Virus record (IMG/VR): IMGVR_UViG_3300036785_000161
Coordinates: 1 to 28,399 of that record
Source of the DNA: a virus
DNA: 28,399 bases
Direction: 5' to 3' (one strand)
Position numbers and translations under genes: made by a program. How positions within the stretch are numbered: the first letter of the stretch is position 1; each line of letters opens with the position of its first letter. Shown here in pieces: positions 16,994 to 24,573 of this stretch. Under the pieces are notes generated by a model that was given only the letters and a program-made list of their open reading frames with translations, was not told where the DNA came from and made no database searches.

Positions 16994-18139
16994 TTACACC
17001 AGCGCCACTGATTGTAGCGTCCCTGCGTTGTTGTAGTACATCTTCGTTGTGTTGTTAGTTGTATCTCGAATAAGCACCCATGTGCCCGCTGGAACGTCAG
17101 TGGCCAACGGTGCGCCCGCCTTGGTCTTAGCTTTGATCGTCCCACTTGCATCAGCAAGCGTTCCATTGCCGATGGCGATTGTAGGAACCGAGGAAACTGG
17201 CGGGATCCTTGAGAACGCGGTATCTGCAGCAAGGAGATCGCCTGCACCAGCGCTATTTGAGGCAAATCCAAGAACCGAGTCGCCAGAGACGCGAGTGTTA
17301 AGACTGGTTATGTGAAACTGGGTGTTGTTGGCTATTCTGAATTCCAGCTGTGCTGCATCATTGAACAGCGTAGCTAGTCCGGCATTATTCAAAAAGGCGT
17401 AATTGGTGAATGTTTCAGGGAAATTAAACCAGATTCCGCCAAATAAGGCATTGTTGCCGCCGTTGCCAATGGCTAGGGTTTTTGTTGCCCCGGTGCTGAG
17501 AGTGAAAACTCCTATATTATCGAACAGGGCTGCACTGGACGTATCAACAACAAAATTGATATTGCGCGAAGAACCAGTACCGCCTTTCTGCGTCCCGATA
17601 GTCAGGACGTTGGCAGCCGTGGTAAAATCGAAGATGCCGCGTTCGTAGTTGGGGGGGCTGGTTATAGGAAGACTATAGATATTATAAACGAACAGTCCCG
17701 ATGGAGTGTTGGTTGGATTTGCGCCGATCACAACTGTATTGTTGGCATTGATAACGAGATTTGGCGCGCCATTATTAATCCCGAAGCCAAAGGGATCATT
17801 TGTTAGAGTCTCGAAAAGAACGCCTCCAACCCCAGTAGCAAAAGAGTTTGCGCCGACATAAATGCCAAATTGGCGCGTGCCATCAGTAATGTTGACCAAA
17901 TCAGTATCGTGGAGCCCTTTTATCGCAAGTGCAACATTACCGTTCGGATCGGTGTGACCAGCCCCACCAACAGCCAAAAGCTGATTGGTATAATCAAACG
18001 TCAGCCCGGCACTCTCGCCAACAGTCGTGCCTTGCTGAAACAAGACGCGAGTGTCGACGCCGCCAGTGATCGGCGTGGTGCCGATTGCTATTGTGCCACC
18101 ACCGCCACCACCAGCGCCTGCTATGTTTATATTGCTCAT
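16994..18139 (-). CDS. Tail-fibre-like beta-rich protein (381 aa)
   Basis: The ATG at 18139 overlaps the upstream stop (ATGA) and gives 381 residues starting MSNINIAGAGGGGGG. The segment TTPITGGVDTRVLFQQG (about 21-37) is a pattern common near the N-terminus of phage fibre proteins. The body is a long series of short beta-like segments rich in Asn, Gly and Thr. The C-terminus has the PAGTWVLIRDTTNNTTK pattern (about 354-370) seen in fibre knobs. It is probably a trimeric fibre or spike-associated protein for host binding. GC is lower than in the capsid genes, as often with exchanged receptor-binding genes. The exact role is inferred. Confidence 0.82.
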   Translation of the reverse strand: MSNINIAGAGGGGGGTIAIGTTPITGGVDTRVLFQQGTTVGESAGLTFDYTNQLLAVGGAGHTDPNGNVALAIKGLHDTDLVNITDGTRQFGIYVGANSFATGVGGVLFETLTNDPFGFGINNGAPNLVINANNTVVIGANPTNTPSGLFVYNIYSLPITSPPNYERGIFDFTTAANVLTIGTQKGGTGSSRNINFVVDTSSAALFDNIGVFTLSTGATKTLAIGNGGNNALFGGIWFNFPETFTNYAFLNNAGLATLFNDAAQLEFRIANNTQFHITSLNTRVSGDSVLGFASNSAGAGDLLAADTAFSRIPPVSSVPTIAIGNGTLADASGTIKAKTKAGAPLATDVPAGTWVLIRDTTNNTTKMYYNNAGTLQSVALV

Positions 18140-18465
18140 AGCACCAGCGCATACCAAATCGTTCCGCCTACCTGCACAGCGGCGGAGGAGTTAATGATAA
18201 AAGAGTCTCCCACATTGCAGGTTAGTGGAAGTTGGATGAAGTCTTGAACTTGCGCCGCGTTAGAGCCAAAATCCAATGGCCCACTGATCGGCGTTGAGCC
18301 AGACTTGAAGGTAAGGTTGGTCGCTGCTGCGACAACGTAGAAGAACTGTAGAACTTTAATCATCTTTCCCACAGCGCCAATAATCACCGTATTGTCGCCA
18401 GAGGCAGCGAAGTTAATTGGGGCCTGTTGGACGAGTGGGCCGATTGTTGCGTCGAGGGTGGTCAT
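18136..18465 (-). CDS. Small beta-sandwich-like phage structural protein
   Basis: A 109-residue protein. The pattern INFAASGDNTVIIGAVGKMI followed by KVLQFFYVVAAATNLTFKSG and ending SSAAVQVGGTIWYALV recurs in small phage proteins near fibre or capsid genes, as far as I can recall, and is predicted to be all beta. It may decorate the virion or link fibres. It is coupled to both neighbours by ATGA overlaps at each end, so the start is well supported. No enzyme motif or signal peptide. Confidence 0.8.
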   Translation of the reverse strand: MTTLDATIGPLVQQAPINFAASGDNTVIIGAVGKMIKVLQFFYVVAAATNLTFKSGSTPISGPLDFGSNAAQVQDFIQLPLTCNVGDSFIINSSAAVQVGGTIWYALVL

Positions 18466-18839
18466 GACGCAAGTTTACGGCGCGCATCATCTAGCGAATC
18501 GTTGATGGCTCGGAGCTGGCCACCTTTAGTGCTGACTTCATCACTAAGTTCCTTTGCTTTTTCTTCGAGCACCTTAACCCGTTCGCCAAGATCGCGCAGC
18601 GAGCCTTGCTTGTTAAACATGTCCTGGTCAAAGCGCTTCTGTGCGTCCTTTTGAACTTGCGTTAGGCCAGCTTGGGCTTCCTTCATCTGAGCCTGGGTCT
18701 GTTTTAAGTTCTCGTTCACTGACTTAAGGTCGGCCTTCGCGCGGGAGATAGACTCCTCGAGTTCATCAAGATCACCGATGTCTTGCTCTAGCTTCTGGAG
18801 TCTAGTGACTATTTCGCTCAGATCACTTTTGGGCGGCAT
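18462..18839 (-). CDS. Long coiled-coil protein (125 aa)
   Basis: The ATG at 18839 (MPPKSDLSEIVTRLQKLEQD) gives 125 residues, preceded by AAGGAG at about eight bases; the longer frame upstream lacks this support. Almost the whole sequence has heptad spacing of Leu, Ile, Val and Ala amid Glu, Lys and Gln, so it should form a long coiled coil, broken once near FDQDMFNKQGS (about 75-85). It overlaps the preceding gene by 17 bases. In a fibre cluster such a protein could be a fibre shaft, an assembly chaperone or a tape-like spacer; sequence alone does not decide. Confidence 0.8.
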   Translation of the reverse strand: MPPKSDLSEIVTRLQKLEQDIGDLDELEESISRAKADLKSVNENLKQTQAQMKEAQAGLTQVQKDAQKRFDQDMFNKQGSLRDLGERVKVLEEKAKELSDEVSTKGGQLRAINDSLDDARRKLAS

Positions 18840-19008
18840 GGGCCTTACTCCTTGGCTTCGCTTCCTCTTCTTCCGCTGGTGCAGAAACAGTGTAGAGTGT
18901 GCCCTCACGTAAGGCCCGGAGGGCTGCATCGCGAATATGCTCTAAGCCTGGATGCTCAGAGGATTTCCTCGCGATGTCAAGAAGGGCATTTGCTTCAACT
19001 GGTGTCAT
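18823..19008 (-). CDS. Small helical acidic-tail protein, unknown function (61 aa)
   Basis: A 61-residue protein starting MTPVEANALLDIARKSSEHP. The first 36 residues look helical, then come a short beta-like TLYTVSAPA and a Glu-rich then Lys-rich tail. TAGGAGAACGTCA precedes the ATG, a good ribosome site. It overlaps the coiled-coil gene by 17 bases. No family is recognised. Confidence 0.74.
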   Translation of the reverse strand: MTPVEANALLDIARKSSEHPGLEHIRDAALRALREGTLYTVSAPAEEEEAKPRSKAHAAQK

Positions 19009-19018
19009 TGACGTTCTC

Positions 19019-19453
19019 CTAGAATTGACTGTAGTAGACCACGGCCGCGATCGTTGCCACAGAAGGGGTTATGCAGAGCGCTTGAGCTACTCCCGCTACC
19101 ATCGGTACGGTAAAGAAAGCATAGTCGATATGGTCGGTAGCGGGAGCAGTACTGGTTACGTTCTGTGGTGGAATAAACAGCACTGTGCCTGTACCACAGT
19201 TCGATCCGGTGCCATAGGATAAGGAAAAGGTTCCAGTGGCACCAGTATTGGTTACGTGCCATCCACAGATTGAGATAGTCTGACCAGTAACTGCCGGTAC
19301 AATTTGGGTTATGGTGGAGGGACCAACAGCAAGCGTAGCGAGCCTTGGACACAAGATCGCGTTGCCTGGACCAACGATGGTCCCTTGGGAGAAGGCGCTT
19401 GGGCCTACTATAAGGCACAGCCCAAGCGCAAGAAGTGCGAGGAGCTTTCTCAC
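19019..19453 (-). CDS. Small secreted or envelope-targeted protein with signal peptide (144 aa)
   Basis: The GTG at 19453 overlaps the upstream stop (GTGA) and gives MRKLLALLALGLCLIVGPSA, a clean Sec-type signal peptide with predicted cleavage near residue 22; a TTG 15 bases upstream is a weaker start. The mature part is beta-rich, Thr/Gly/Ala-rich, with four Cys (CPRL, ICGW, NCGT, LCIT), consistent with disulfide bonds outside the cytoplasm. No known domain. It is paired with a second signal-peptide gene just upstream in the operon, between cement protein and fibre genes. Why an exported protein is encoded here is unclear. Confidence 0.82.
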   Translation of the reverse strand: MRKLLALLALGLCLIVGPSAFSQGTIVGPGNAILCPRLATLAVGPSTITQIVPAVTGQTISICGWHVTNTGATGTFSLSYGTGSNCGTGTVLFIPPQNVTSTAPATDHIDYAFFTVPMVAGVAQALCITPSVATIAAVVYYSQF

Positions 19454-19944
19454 TGGACCTGACTCCAAGTGGTGTTAGAGGCAGTGTAGATCAGCTTTAC
19501 GCAAGTCCGCGCAGCCAGTGTGGTTAGAGTGGTGGTTGCGCCAGTAGCAAAGACCTGCGGAGCCGTCGCGGTGATCGTCACGACTTGAGTAGCGAAGGCG
19601 CCGTTGGAGGTGTTACAGAACGAGACAATCGCACCATCAACTGGAGTCAGTGGCATGTTGAACACCACGCCAGAGGTTGATTGGACTGGCATGATGACTG
19701 CGTTCTGCGTTACCGCTAACTGTACGGTGCCGGTGGTGGCGGCAGCGTTAGAGAGGTAGCCCCACGAGCTACGGGTTTGGTAGGCACAGATAAAGCCGGT
19801 GGATGGGCCACCAGGGCCTTGACCTGAGTTCCAGCACTCATTGCCGGATAGGGCGTTCTGAACTATTGGCTGTGCGACGAGCCAAGTGGTGGCAAGGGCA
19901 GCGAGTGCTGCCCCCACCAATCCCGCTAGAAGGACCCGACGCAT
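19450..19944 (-). CDS. Secreted or membrane-anchored beta-rich protein with signal peptide (164 aa)
   Basis: A 164-residue protein. Residues about 4-24 (VLLAGLVGAALAALATTWLV) form a signal peptide or N-terminal anchor after MRR. Then comes the motif GNECWNSGQGPGGPS (about 34-48) and a beta-rich body. The GNExWxxGQGPGGPS pattern recurs, as far as I remember, in small proteins near capsid genes of environmental phages. The second half (FATQVVTITATAPQVF, then RTCVKLIYTASNTTW) resembles a small beta-sandwich found in fibre proteins. The ATG overlaps the cement gene stop (TAATG). Function is unknown; a head or tail surface protein or an exported factor are both possible. Confidence 0.82.
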   Translation of the reverse strand: MRRVLLAGLVGAALAALATTWLVAQPIVQNALSGNECWNSGQGPGGPSTGFICAYQTRSSWGYLSNAAATTGTVQLAVTQNAVIMPVQSTSGVVFNMPLTPVDGAIVSFCNTSNGAFATQVVTITATAPQVFATGATTTLTTLAARTCVKLIYTASNTTWSQVQ

Positions 19945-20522
19945 TAGTTGTTCACGACTACGCCAGGAGGATACGCGCCGATGAACTGATCATGGAGCGA
20001 GCCCTGGAACATTTGGTCGAAGCGATCGAGGACAATCGTGCCAAGCAGCCAGGAACTGTTGGTGACTGCACCACCGTTAGTAAACGTACCAGCGACGGTG
20101 TACGCGAGGCGAAGGAACCGCGGAACAGGCGAGCCGGGTGGAGGCCTTGGCAAGTCCATATCAAACATGCGCACGCCTTGGAGAAGGCTCGCGAGAAGTA
20201 CTACTGGAGAGGTCCACCAAGTTGTGTAAGCACCTGGAGCACCCGAGCCGTTATCGGGAGCGCCCTGAAGGCCTACTGACAAGCTGGTCCCACCAGCGAA
20301 GGTGGAGCAGCATTGGATCAGCATCTTCAGTGCAGGATCGTCACCGATGCCCATATCGCGAGCGCCTTGGCCAGAGGCCAGCACAGGGACGCCTGGAGGG
20401 GCGGCGATGTGCAGGTCGATGACGTTCGTGCTGTTGCCGGTTGTGGTGATGAGGTCAACGAACGCCGGAGTAGCGCCTCCGGTGACGTTGCCGGTGAAGA
20501 GAAGTTGTCCATCCAGAATCAT
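19944..20522 (-). CDS. Bbp16-family capsid cement protein
   Basis: A 192-residue protein directly after the major capsid gene. The pattern VIDLHIA, then RDMGIGDDPALKMLIQC, SLSVGLQGAPD and RFLRLAYTVAGTFTNGGAVT matches the Bbp16 cement family of BPP-1-like phages: an early 'STNVIDL', a 'GxGxxLxxxxxV' strand and a late 'RxLRLxYTVxGTFTxGxVT'. Such proteins sit on the outside of the shell and stabilise it. AAGGAG lies seven bases before the ATG. It ends in a TAATG overlap with the next gene. Assignment is by motif pattern from memory. Confidence 0.88.
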   Translation of the reverse strand: MILDGQLLFTGNVTGGATPAFVDLITTTGNSTNVIDLHIAAPPGVPVLASGQGARDMGIGDDPALKMLIQCCSTFAGGTSLSVGLQGAPDNGSGAPGAYTTWWTSPVVLLASLLQGVRMFDMDLPRPPPGSPVPRFLRLAYTVAGTFTNGGAVTNSSWLLGTIVLDRFDQMFQGSLHDQFIGAYPPGVVVNN

Positions 20523-20532
20523 GGTTGGCTCC

Positions 20533-21576
20533 TTACGTTACTTGAGCTTCGTTATTCAGAAGAGCGTCACACGTCCGAACCGGGAGGCCTCGGAACGTGG
20601 TAACAGGCTTACCTTCGAACTCCTCAATCCGGAGCAGGACGTTCGTCTTGTTCATGGCTTGGAGGTCGAGGTAGGTACGGATGACACGATTGCAGTAGAT
20701 AACCGCGCGTCCCATATCGGCCCGGACCTCGGGAGTATCAGAGGTCTGGATAGTCGTGGCAGATGCCGGGGCAGTTGGCAACCTATACAACGCTCGAATG
20801 ATGAGGTTGATAAGGTTCGCTGCGCTGACGCCAGTGAGCTGCGTAACGTCTACGTTAGCTACGCGAGTCCAATAGCGCCAATCCCTCAGCACCAAACCGA
20901 TCTCCCACTTGAAGTGATCGCGGTAGGCCTGGTACGTGTTGCCGGACAGGTCCTGAACCGGCCACTCGCCCATATCCCGGTGCTGGAGGCCTGTGATCTT
21001 GCCTTTGGGGAAGGTGGCATGGCAAGTGTCACTGCCCCACACACCGATCCAGATCGAGGTGTTGGTGTTCGAGGTCCCACCACCGTCCAGTACGTTCGCT
21101 GCGGTCTGGGCATTCGCTGTAGTCTTTGTAGAGTACCGCGGCGAGAACCCAGTGAACCGCTCTGGGTTGGTGGACTGGTTGCCGTAGAAGATGGTTGTAG
21201 CCACTTGCTGGGACATGCCCTCTAAGAAGGCTTTCACTTCAGAAAGCCTGAACTCAGCGGTGTTGCCGTTGAGGTCAGCGATGTCCTTATCGATAACCGC
21301 GTAGGTTTCCAGATTCCCCACCGTGTCTACGATTTGCGCGGTGGTTGACTTGGCATTTGGCACGCCCTGGTTTAACAAGCGCCAAGTGGCCTGTGGGATG
21401 CCGGTTCGAACAGTGGTTTTGTGGCCGGTGGGCAAGTTACCCTCCAACACCAACATATCTTCGAGGATTTCGTTGGTTTGCGAGAGCAGCTCAATGATAG
21501 TGGCGACCCTGTATCCGTCGTCCATTCTCTTGGCCCAGTCGGCGTAGGTAAGTGCAATCGTACCTACGGTAGCCAT
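20533..21576 (-). CDS. Major capsid protein, GP7 / BPP-1 type (HK97-like fold)
   Basis: A 347-residue protein. The sequence IIELLSQTNEILEDMLVLEG and NLPTGHKTTVRTGIPQATWR (about residues 27-67) is the hallmark of GP7-type major capsid proteins of epsilon15 and BPP-1 relatives, followed by DKDIADLNGNTAEFRLSE and FYGNQSTNPERFTGFSPRYS. The C-terminal part ends in a TFRGLPVRTCDALL strand typical of this fold. It would form the icosahedral shell around the scaffold. An optimal AAAGGAG site stands six bases before the ATG, as expected for the most abundant protein. It follows the scaffold and precedes the cement gene. Length is normal for the family and no slippery site for a longer form is seen. 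Confidence 0.95.
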   Translation of the reverse strand: MATVGTIALTYADWAKRMDDGYRVATIIELLSQTNEILEDMLVLEGNLPTGHKTTVRTGIPQATWRLLNQGVPNAKSTTAQIVDTVGNLETYAVIDKDIADLNGNTAEFRLSEVKAFLEGMSQQVATTIFYGNQSTNPERFTGFSPRYSTKTTANAQTAANVLDGGGTSNTNTSIWIGVWGSDTCHATFPKGKITGLQHRDMGEWPVQDLSGNTYQAYRDHFKWEIGLVLRDWRYWTRVANVDVTQLTGVSAANLINLIIRALYRLPTAPASATTIQTSDTPEVRADMGRAVIYCNRVIRTYLDLQAMNKTNVLLRIEEFEGKPVTTFRGLPVRTCDALLNNEAQVT

Positions 21577-21582
21577 AACTTA

Positions 21583-21589
21583 CTCCTTT
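21583..21589 (-). promoter_or_regulatory. Strong ribosome binding site of the capsid gene
   Basis: On the minus strand AAAGGAG occurs six bases before the capsid ATG, the best-matched and best-spaced Shine-Dalgarno site in the window. It begins on the last base of the scaffold stop codon. This should allow high, partly independent translation of the capsid protein from a shared transcript. Confidence 0.75.
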
Positions 21590-22287
21590 CAGCCCCCTTG
21601 TGAGGGCAGGTTTGGATACATTGCGGTGGCAACGGAAGGTCTACCGCCCTGTGGTCGAGCCGCCGGCGAGGGTCCACCTGCCGGAGCGGCCTTGCCCTCA
21701 GTGACAAGCGAAGCAAGTTTATAGAATGCACGGATAAAAGCTGGGTTATTACCCGCTCCCGTGAAGTCCATAGCTTCCCTGAACTCCTTTGCCAGTTTGG
21801 GATCGCCAAGGCCATCGATCGCTCTCGATACGGTTTCCCTGACTCGATCAAGCTTACCACCGATATCGGGGTCGTTCCTGATCTCCGTGCGCCATTTCTC
21901 CTGGGTTTCTTGCCACACTCGATACGGCGCCGTCTCGGACTCTACAACTTCTTTCATGTAGAGGTCCATGAGCTTCTGGCCCTCAGTCTGGCTCAAGCCC
22001 ATCTCCTTAAACGTGCTGTGCACGTCTTTCAGACGATCGGCATTGAACTCATAACCTTCTGGGGCCGTGAATTCTTGATAGGTGTCTGGCGCACCCTCCT
22101 GCGCCTTTATATTCAGTTCCGACGGCTTAGCCTCAGGCTGCTTCGTCGGAGCCGGGCTCGTACTCGACGGAGATTTTTCCGGTTGCGAGGTCTCGGTAGA
22201 GGTCGAGCTGGTACTCGACGTCTGATCCTTGATCTCTCCGGTTTCCGTCCGCGCTGAGGCTTCGTTCGGTTGCAATGTTTCGGGCAT
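21589..22287 (-). CDS. Capsid scaffold protein
   Basis: A 232-residue protein between a Bbp19-like gene and the major capsid gene, the usual place of the scaffold. Residues about 1-60 are Ser/Thr/Pro/Glu-rich and disordered (SSTSSTSTETSQPEKSPSS). Residues about 70-200 are helical with the pattern FTAPEGYEFNADRLKD, MGLSQTEGQKLMDLYM and FREAMDFTGAGNNPAFIR, typical of phage scaffold or assembly proteins. The C-terminus is Pro/Gly-rich. The ATG at 22287 is the only good start upstream of the conserved part; its first 155 bases overlap the Bbp19-like gene in another frame. The scaffold would guide shell assembly and then leave. No protease motif is seen. Confidence 0.87.
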   Translation of the reverse strand: MPETLQPNEASARTETGEIKDQTSSTSSTSTETSQPEKSPSSTSPAPTKQPEAKPSELNIKAQEGAPDTYQEFTAPEGYEFNADRLKDVHSTFKEMGLSQTEGQKLMDLYMKEVVESETAPYRVWQETQEKWRTEIRNDPDIGGKLDRVRETVSRAIDGLGDPKLAKEFREAMDFTGAGNNPAFIRAFYKLASLVTEGKAAPAGGPSPAARPQGGRPSVATAMYPNLPSQGG

Positions 22288-22573
22288 CTGCTTCTCTCGC
22301 CATTTGTACGTACTGGTCTGGACAGTACTTCATAAGTTGGGTAAGGAGTTCTACTCCCTTAGCACGCAGGCCCTCGTTGAAGGCCATTAGTAGAGGGTCC
22401 GACGAAAACGAAGAGGCGAAGACAAAAGACGTTTCCAGCCTTCCCCATATGAACGATCTGCCTGACTGTGTTTCCATAAGGGTGGTTAAGGTCCCCGCAT
22501 CTATGCGGGCCTGCGCCTTAGCTCGATCTTCAAGCTGCTTGACAACCTTTGGATCAGTGAGATCAACCGGCAC
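22133..22573 (-). CDS. Bbp19-like phage protein
   Basis: A 146-residue protein with a GTG start (22573), overlapping the end of the portal gene. Residues about 37-95 carry the Bbp19 pattern: SGRSFIWGRLETSFVF, SSFSSDPLLMAFNEGLRAKG and LLTQLMKYCPDQYVQM. Bbp19 relatives are found beside portal genes in BPP-1-like phages; their function is not established, and they may take part in head completion or in tail assembly. The last 50 or so residues extend past the conserved part and are encoded by sequence that also codes for the scaffold N-terminus. This tail (SDVEYQLDLYRDLATG) is acidic. Confidence 0.87.
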   Translation of the reverse strand: MPVDLTDPKVVKQLEDRAKAQARIDAGTLTTLMETQSGRSFIWGRLETSFVFASSFSSDPLLMAFNEGLRAKGVELLTQLMKYCPDQYVQMAREADARNIATERSLSADGNRRDQGSDVEYQLDLYRDLATGKISVEYEPGSDEAA

Positions 22574-24356
22574 CGGGCAGTCCTCCCATCATGGCCTGGA
22601 GAGCATTCTGCCCTCCACCAACGTCGGTTTCACTAAGCGTTTTGGCGCCGCCCGCGAGCTTCTGTGCGGTGTCGGCGTGCTGCGCCATCTCGTCTTGCTG
22701 CGCTTGCTGTTGCTTCTGCTTCCTAATCTGCGCCAGCACGTCTGGCGACCTAATCAACTTCGGGTCATTATGCAACAGATGCGAGGCTTTCTGGATGCCA
22801 TAGTCAAAGTCAACGGTGTCCATGACTGCCGGATCGACACCTGCGAGGTTCCCGGTTAGCTGGAAGATACGTTCAATGCCCGCCATCTGCGAGGCATTCT
22901 GTGCGGTCTCGAGCATTGATACGAAGTCGATCTGGACCTCCATACCCTGGACTTGACGCGGCGCTGGCGGGAGAATCCCGGAGCGGGAACAGATTTCGAA
23001 GGTACGGTTCACGGCGATCTTCAGCCCTTCGCCAACGATCCTCTCAAGAACCGGCCCGAGCATAATCATGGACTCAGCGCGTCTTGCATCGATCTCCGCA
23101 GCCGTGACGTTAGACCTTGTCTCGAATTGTGAAATGGTCTGGAATAGGTTATTGAAGAAGATTTCCTTGATCCGTTCACGAACCTCGTTAAGGTCCTCCA
23201 TGATTTCCTTGACCGGGGGCTGGACCTGGTAGACAGGTGCAAAACCTGGACGTGAATTTGATAGCATTCCCGCGACATAAGTCACTCCACCCGGCATCAA
23301 CGAAGCTGGCTGGTTCTTGAGTTGGATATCGGCGACCATCGGAGGGTTAACAAGCTTATCAATAGCTTGCGCCTTTCGCTTGACCTCAAGCTGAAGCTGT
23401 TTAATGTCGGGTAGGGCGTCCATCCCAGGGCCGCGTCCGTAAGCATCGTTCGCAACGATGTCCCACCTTGGGGAGATGAAGTTCTGTTCATGGAAGCCAC
23501 CCTTATACAACACTCCAGGCGCGTAGCTTGCCCCACCTTGCGGCGCTGCTGAACCGGCCCATTCCCAGTAAACCTCCCGCCACTTGAAGTGTGATGGTAT
23601 TCCAAACTTCCGGTAATCCTTGTTTGGCTCTATCGCATGCGCTACCACTATTTCTCTGGTAAGGCTCGTTCCTCCCATATCGTACAGAACTCGGACCGCT
23701 GGCGAAACTGCATCAATGCCAAAGCGTTCAACCACCTGCGAAACGGTATAAGTGAATTCCCTGTATAGAGCGTTGACTTTAATTGTGTCGGAGGCCTCGA
23801 GGTAGTACTCGCCGGGGCAGGGGTTGTAACAGGTGATGACGTCATCAAAGTCCTCGTAGATTACCATTACACCCGTTCCAAACACGACCAGGTCGAAATA
23901 CAGCACTGCCATGCAGGTGTAAAAGTTCGACTCCTGGAAAACCATCATCAGAATGCGTTCGCACTCGGCGAGCCACAACGACACTGGCCCGGTCTGCGTG
24001 GAGTCGATGTAACCAATCTTGACATGGAACCAGGACTTGGTGGGATCGGTGCAGCCCGTCATAAGCCCAGCGGCCAGATTGCGAGCAGCAAGAGTACCAG
24101 TACTGTCAAGGATGTGCTGATTAATAGGAGAGCCACGAGCCATCTGGTTAGGGGTGATAAGCCATTTGTAGCGACGAGGAAGAATATAATCAGCGCACTC
24201 GCGCCAATGAACCCACCAAGAATAGCGATTAGTGCGGAGTCCGATAAGCCGTCCATTCACATGCTCGCGGAGCTTCAGCGTCTCCTCATCGGGCATTCGG
24301 TAGAGGACCCGATAGGGCTTGCCATCAACTTTGACGTTGACTTGACGCTCAGCCAC
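22563..24356 (-). CDS. Portal (head-to-tail connector) protein
   Basis: A 597-residue protein with a GTG start at 24356, supported by AGGAGG nine bases upstream and an eight-base overlap with the previous stop. Features of podovirus head-tail connectors are visible: RYSWWVHWRECADYILPRR at about 43-61, LAARNLAAGLMTGCTDPTKSWF at about 88-109, a FGTGVMVIYED segment near 158-168 and a long helical region with MEDLNEVRERIKEIFF and SNVTAAEIDARRAE. The C-terminus is Gln-rich and Gly-rich. Twelve copies would form the portal ring at one capsid vertex, through which terminase pumps DNA and to which the gp11-like ring attaches. Length is in the normal range for the family (T7 gp8 is 536 residues). Confidence 0.95.
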   Translation of the reverse strand: MAERQVNVKVDGKPYRVLYRMPDEETLKLREHVNGRLIGLRTNRYSWWVHWRECADYILPRRYKWLITPNQMARGSPINQHILDSTGTLAARNLAAGLMTGCTDPTKSWFHVKIGYIDSTQTGPVSLWLAECERILMMVFQESNFYTCMAVLYFDLVVFGTGVMVIYEDFDDVITCYNPCPGEYYLEASDTIKVNALYREFTYTVSQVVERFGIDAVSPAVRVLYDMGGTSLTREIVVAHAIEPNKDYRKFGIPSHFKWREVYWEWAGSAAPQGGASYAPGVLYKGGFHEQNFISPRWDIVANDAYGRGPGMDALPDIKQLQLEVKRKAQAIDKLVNPPMVADIQLKNQPASLMPGGVTYVAGMLSNSRPGFAPVYQVQPPVKEIMEDLNEVRERIKEIFFNNLFQTISQFETRSNVTAAEIDARRAESMIMLGPVLERIVGEGLKIAVNRTFEICSRSGILPPAPRQVQGMEVQIDFVSMLETAQNASQMAGIERIFQLTGNLAGVDPAVMDTVDFDYGIQKASHLLHNDPKLIRSPDVLAQIRKQKQQQAQQDEMAQHADTAQKLAGGAKTLSETDVGGGQNALQAMMGGLPGAG

Positions 24357-24573
24357 CCGCTTGCCCTCCTAACGGTGACATTCCCCCTGGAGGGGCTACG
24401 CCGGTTGAGGGACCCATCGGCGCACCCGGTTTCACTCCAGGAGGCTGTTGCTGCTGTGGGAGTGCCTGCTCGATGTTGGAAAGGTGCTGCATGATTTGGT
24501 CGTGGTGGGCCTGTACGGCCGCCTTGGCCCGCTGAATGTGAGCGTGGGCTGGATGCTGTCCTGCTTTTGCCAT
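24349..24573 (-). CDS. Small His/Gln-rich helical protein, unknown function (74 aa)
   Basis: A 74-residue protein. Residues 19-38 (AVQAHHDQIMQHLSNIEQAL) form a helix that closely matches residues 13-32 of the protein encoded just upstream (9 of 20 identical), suggesting related domains. The second half is Pro/Gly-rich and disordered (PPGVKPGAPMGPSTGVAPPG). The ATG follows the previous stop directly (TAAATG) after a purine-rich GGAGAGGAGAAG site, and its end overlaps the portal start by eight bases. No known function; the place before the portal suggests a packaging or head accessory. Confidence 0.77.
   Translation of the reverse strand: MAKAGQHPAHAHIQRAKAAVQAHHDQIMQHLSNIEQALPQQQQPPGVKPGAPMGPSTGVAPPGGMSPLGGQAGG

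Noticed and set aside
13857-18139. Diversity-generating retroelement, as in BPP-1, near the receptor-binding genes
   Set aside because: The capsid proteins are BPP-1-like, so I looked for a reverse transcriptase and template/variable repeats; neither was seen in the window.
19005-19418. 137-codon minus-strand frame rich in Trp, Cys, Tyr and Arg
   Set aside because: It is a shifted-frame shadow of the 144-residue signal-peptide gene, whose start overlap and leader are far better supported.
20523-20545. Frameshift site giving a longer capsid protein, as in T7 gp10A/10B
   Set aside because: The end of the capsid frame (near CAAGTAACGTAA) has no slippery run and the cement gene follows with its own ribosome site.
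20302-21225. 307-codon open frame on the plus strand opposite the capsid and cement genes
   Set aside because: It lies antisense to two well-recognised genes, has no family-like motif and no supporting context; long antisense frames are expected in GC-rich coding DNA.
22275-22859. 194-codon plus-strand open frame
   Set aside because: Antisense to the portal C-terminus and Bbp19-like gene, with low-complexity Leu/Cys runs typical of reversed codons.
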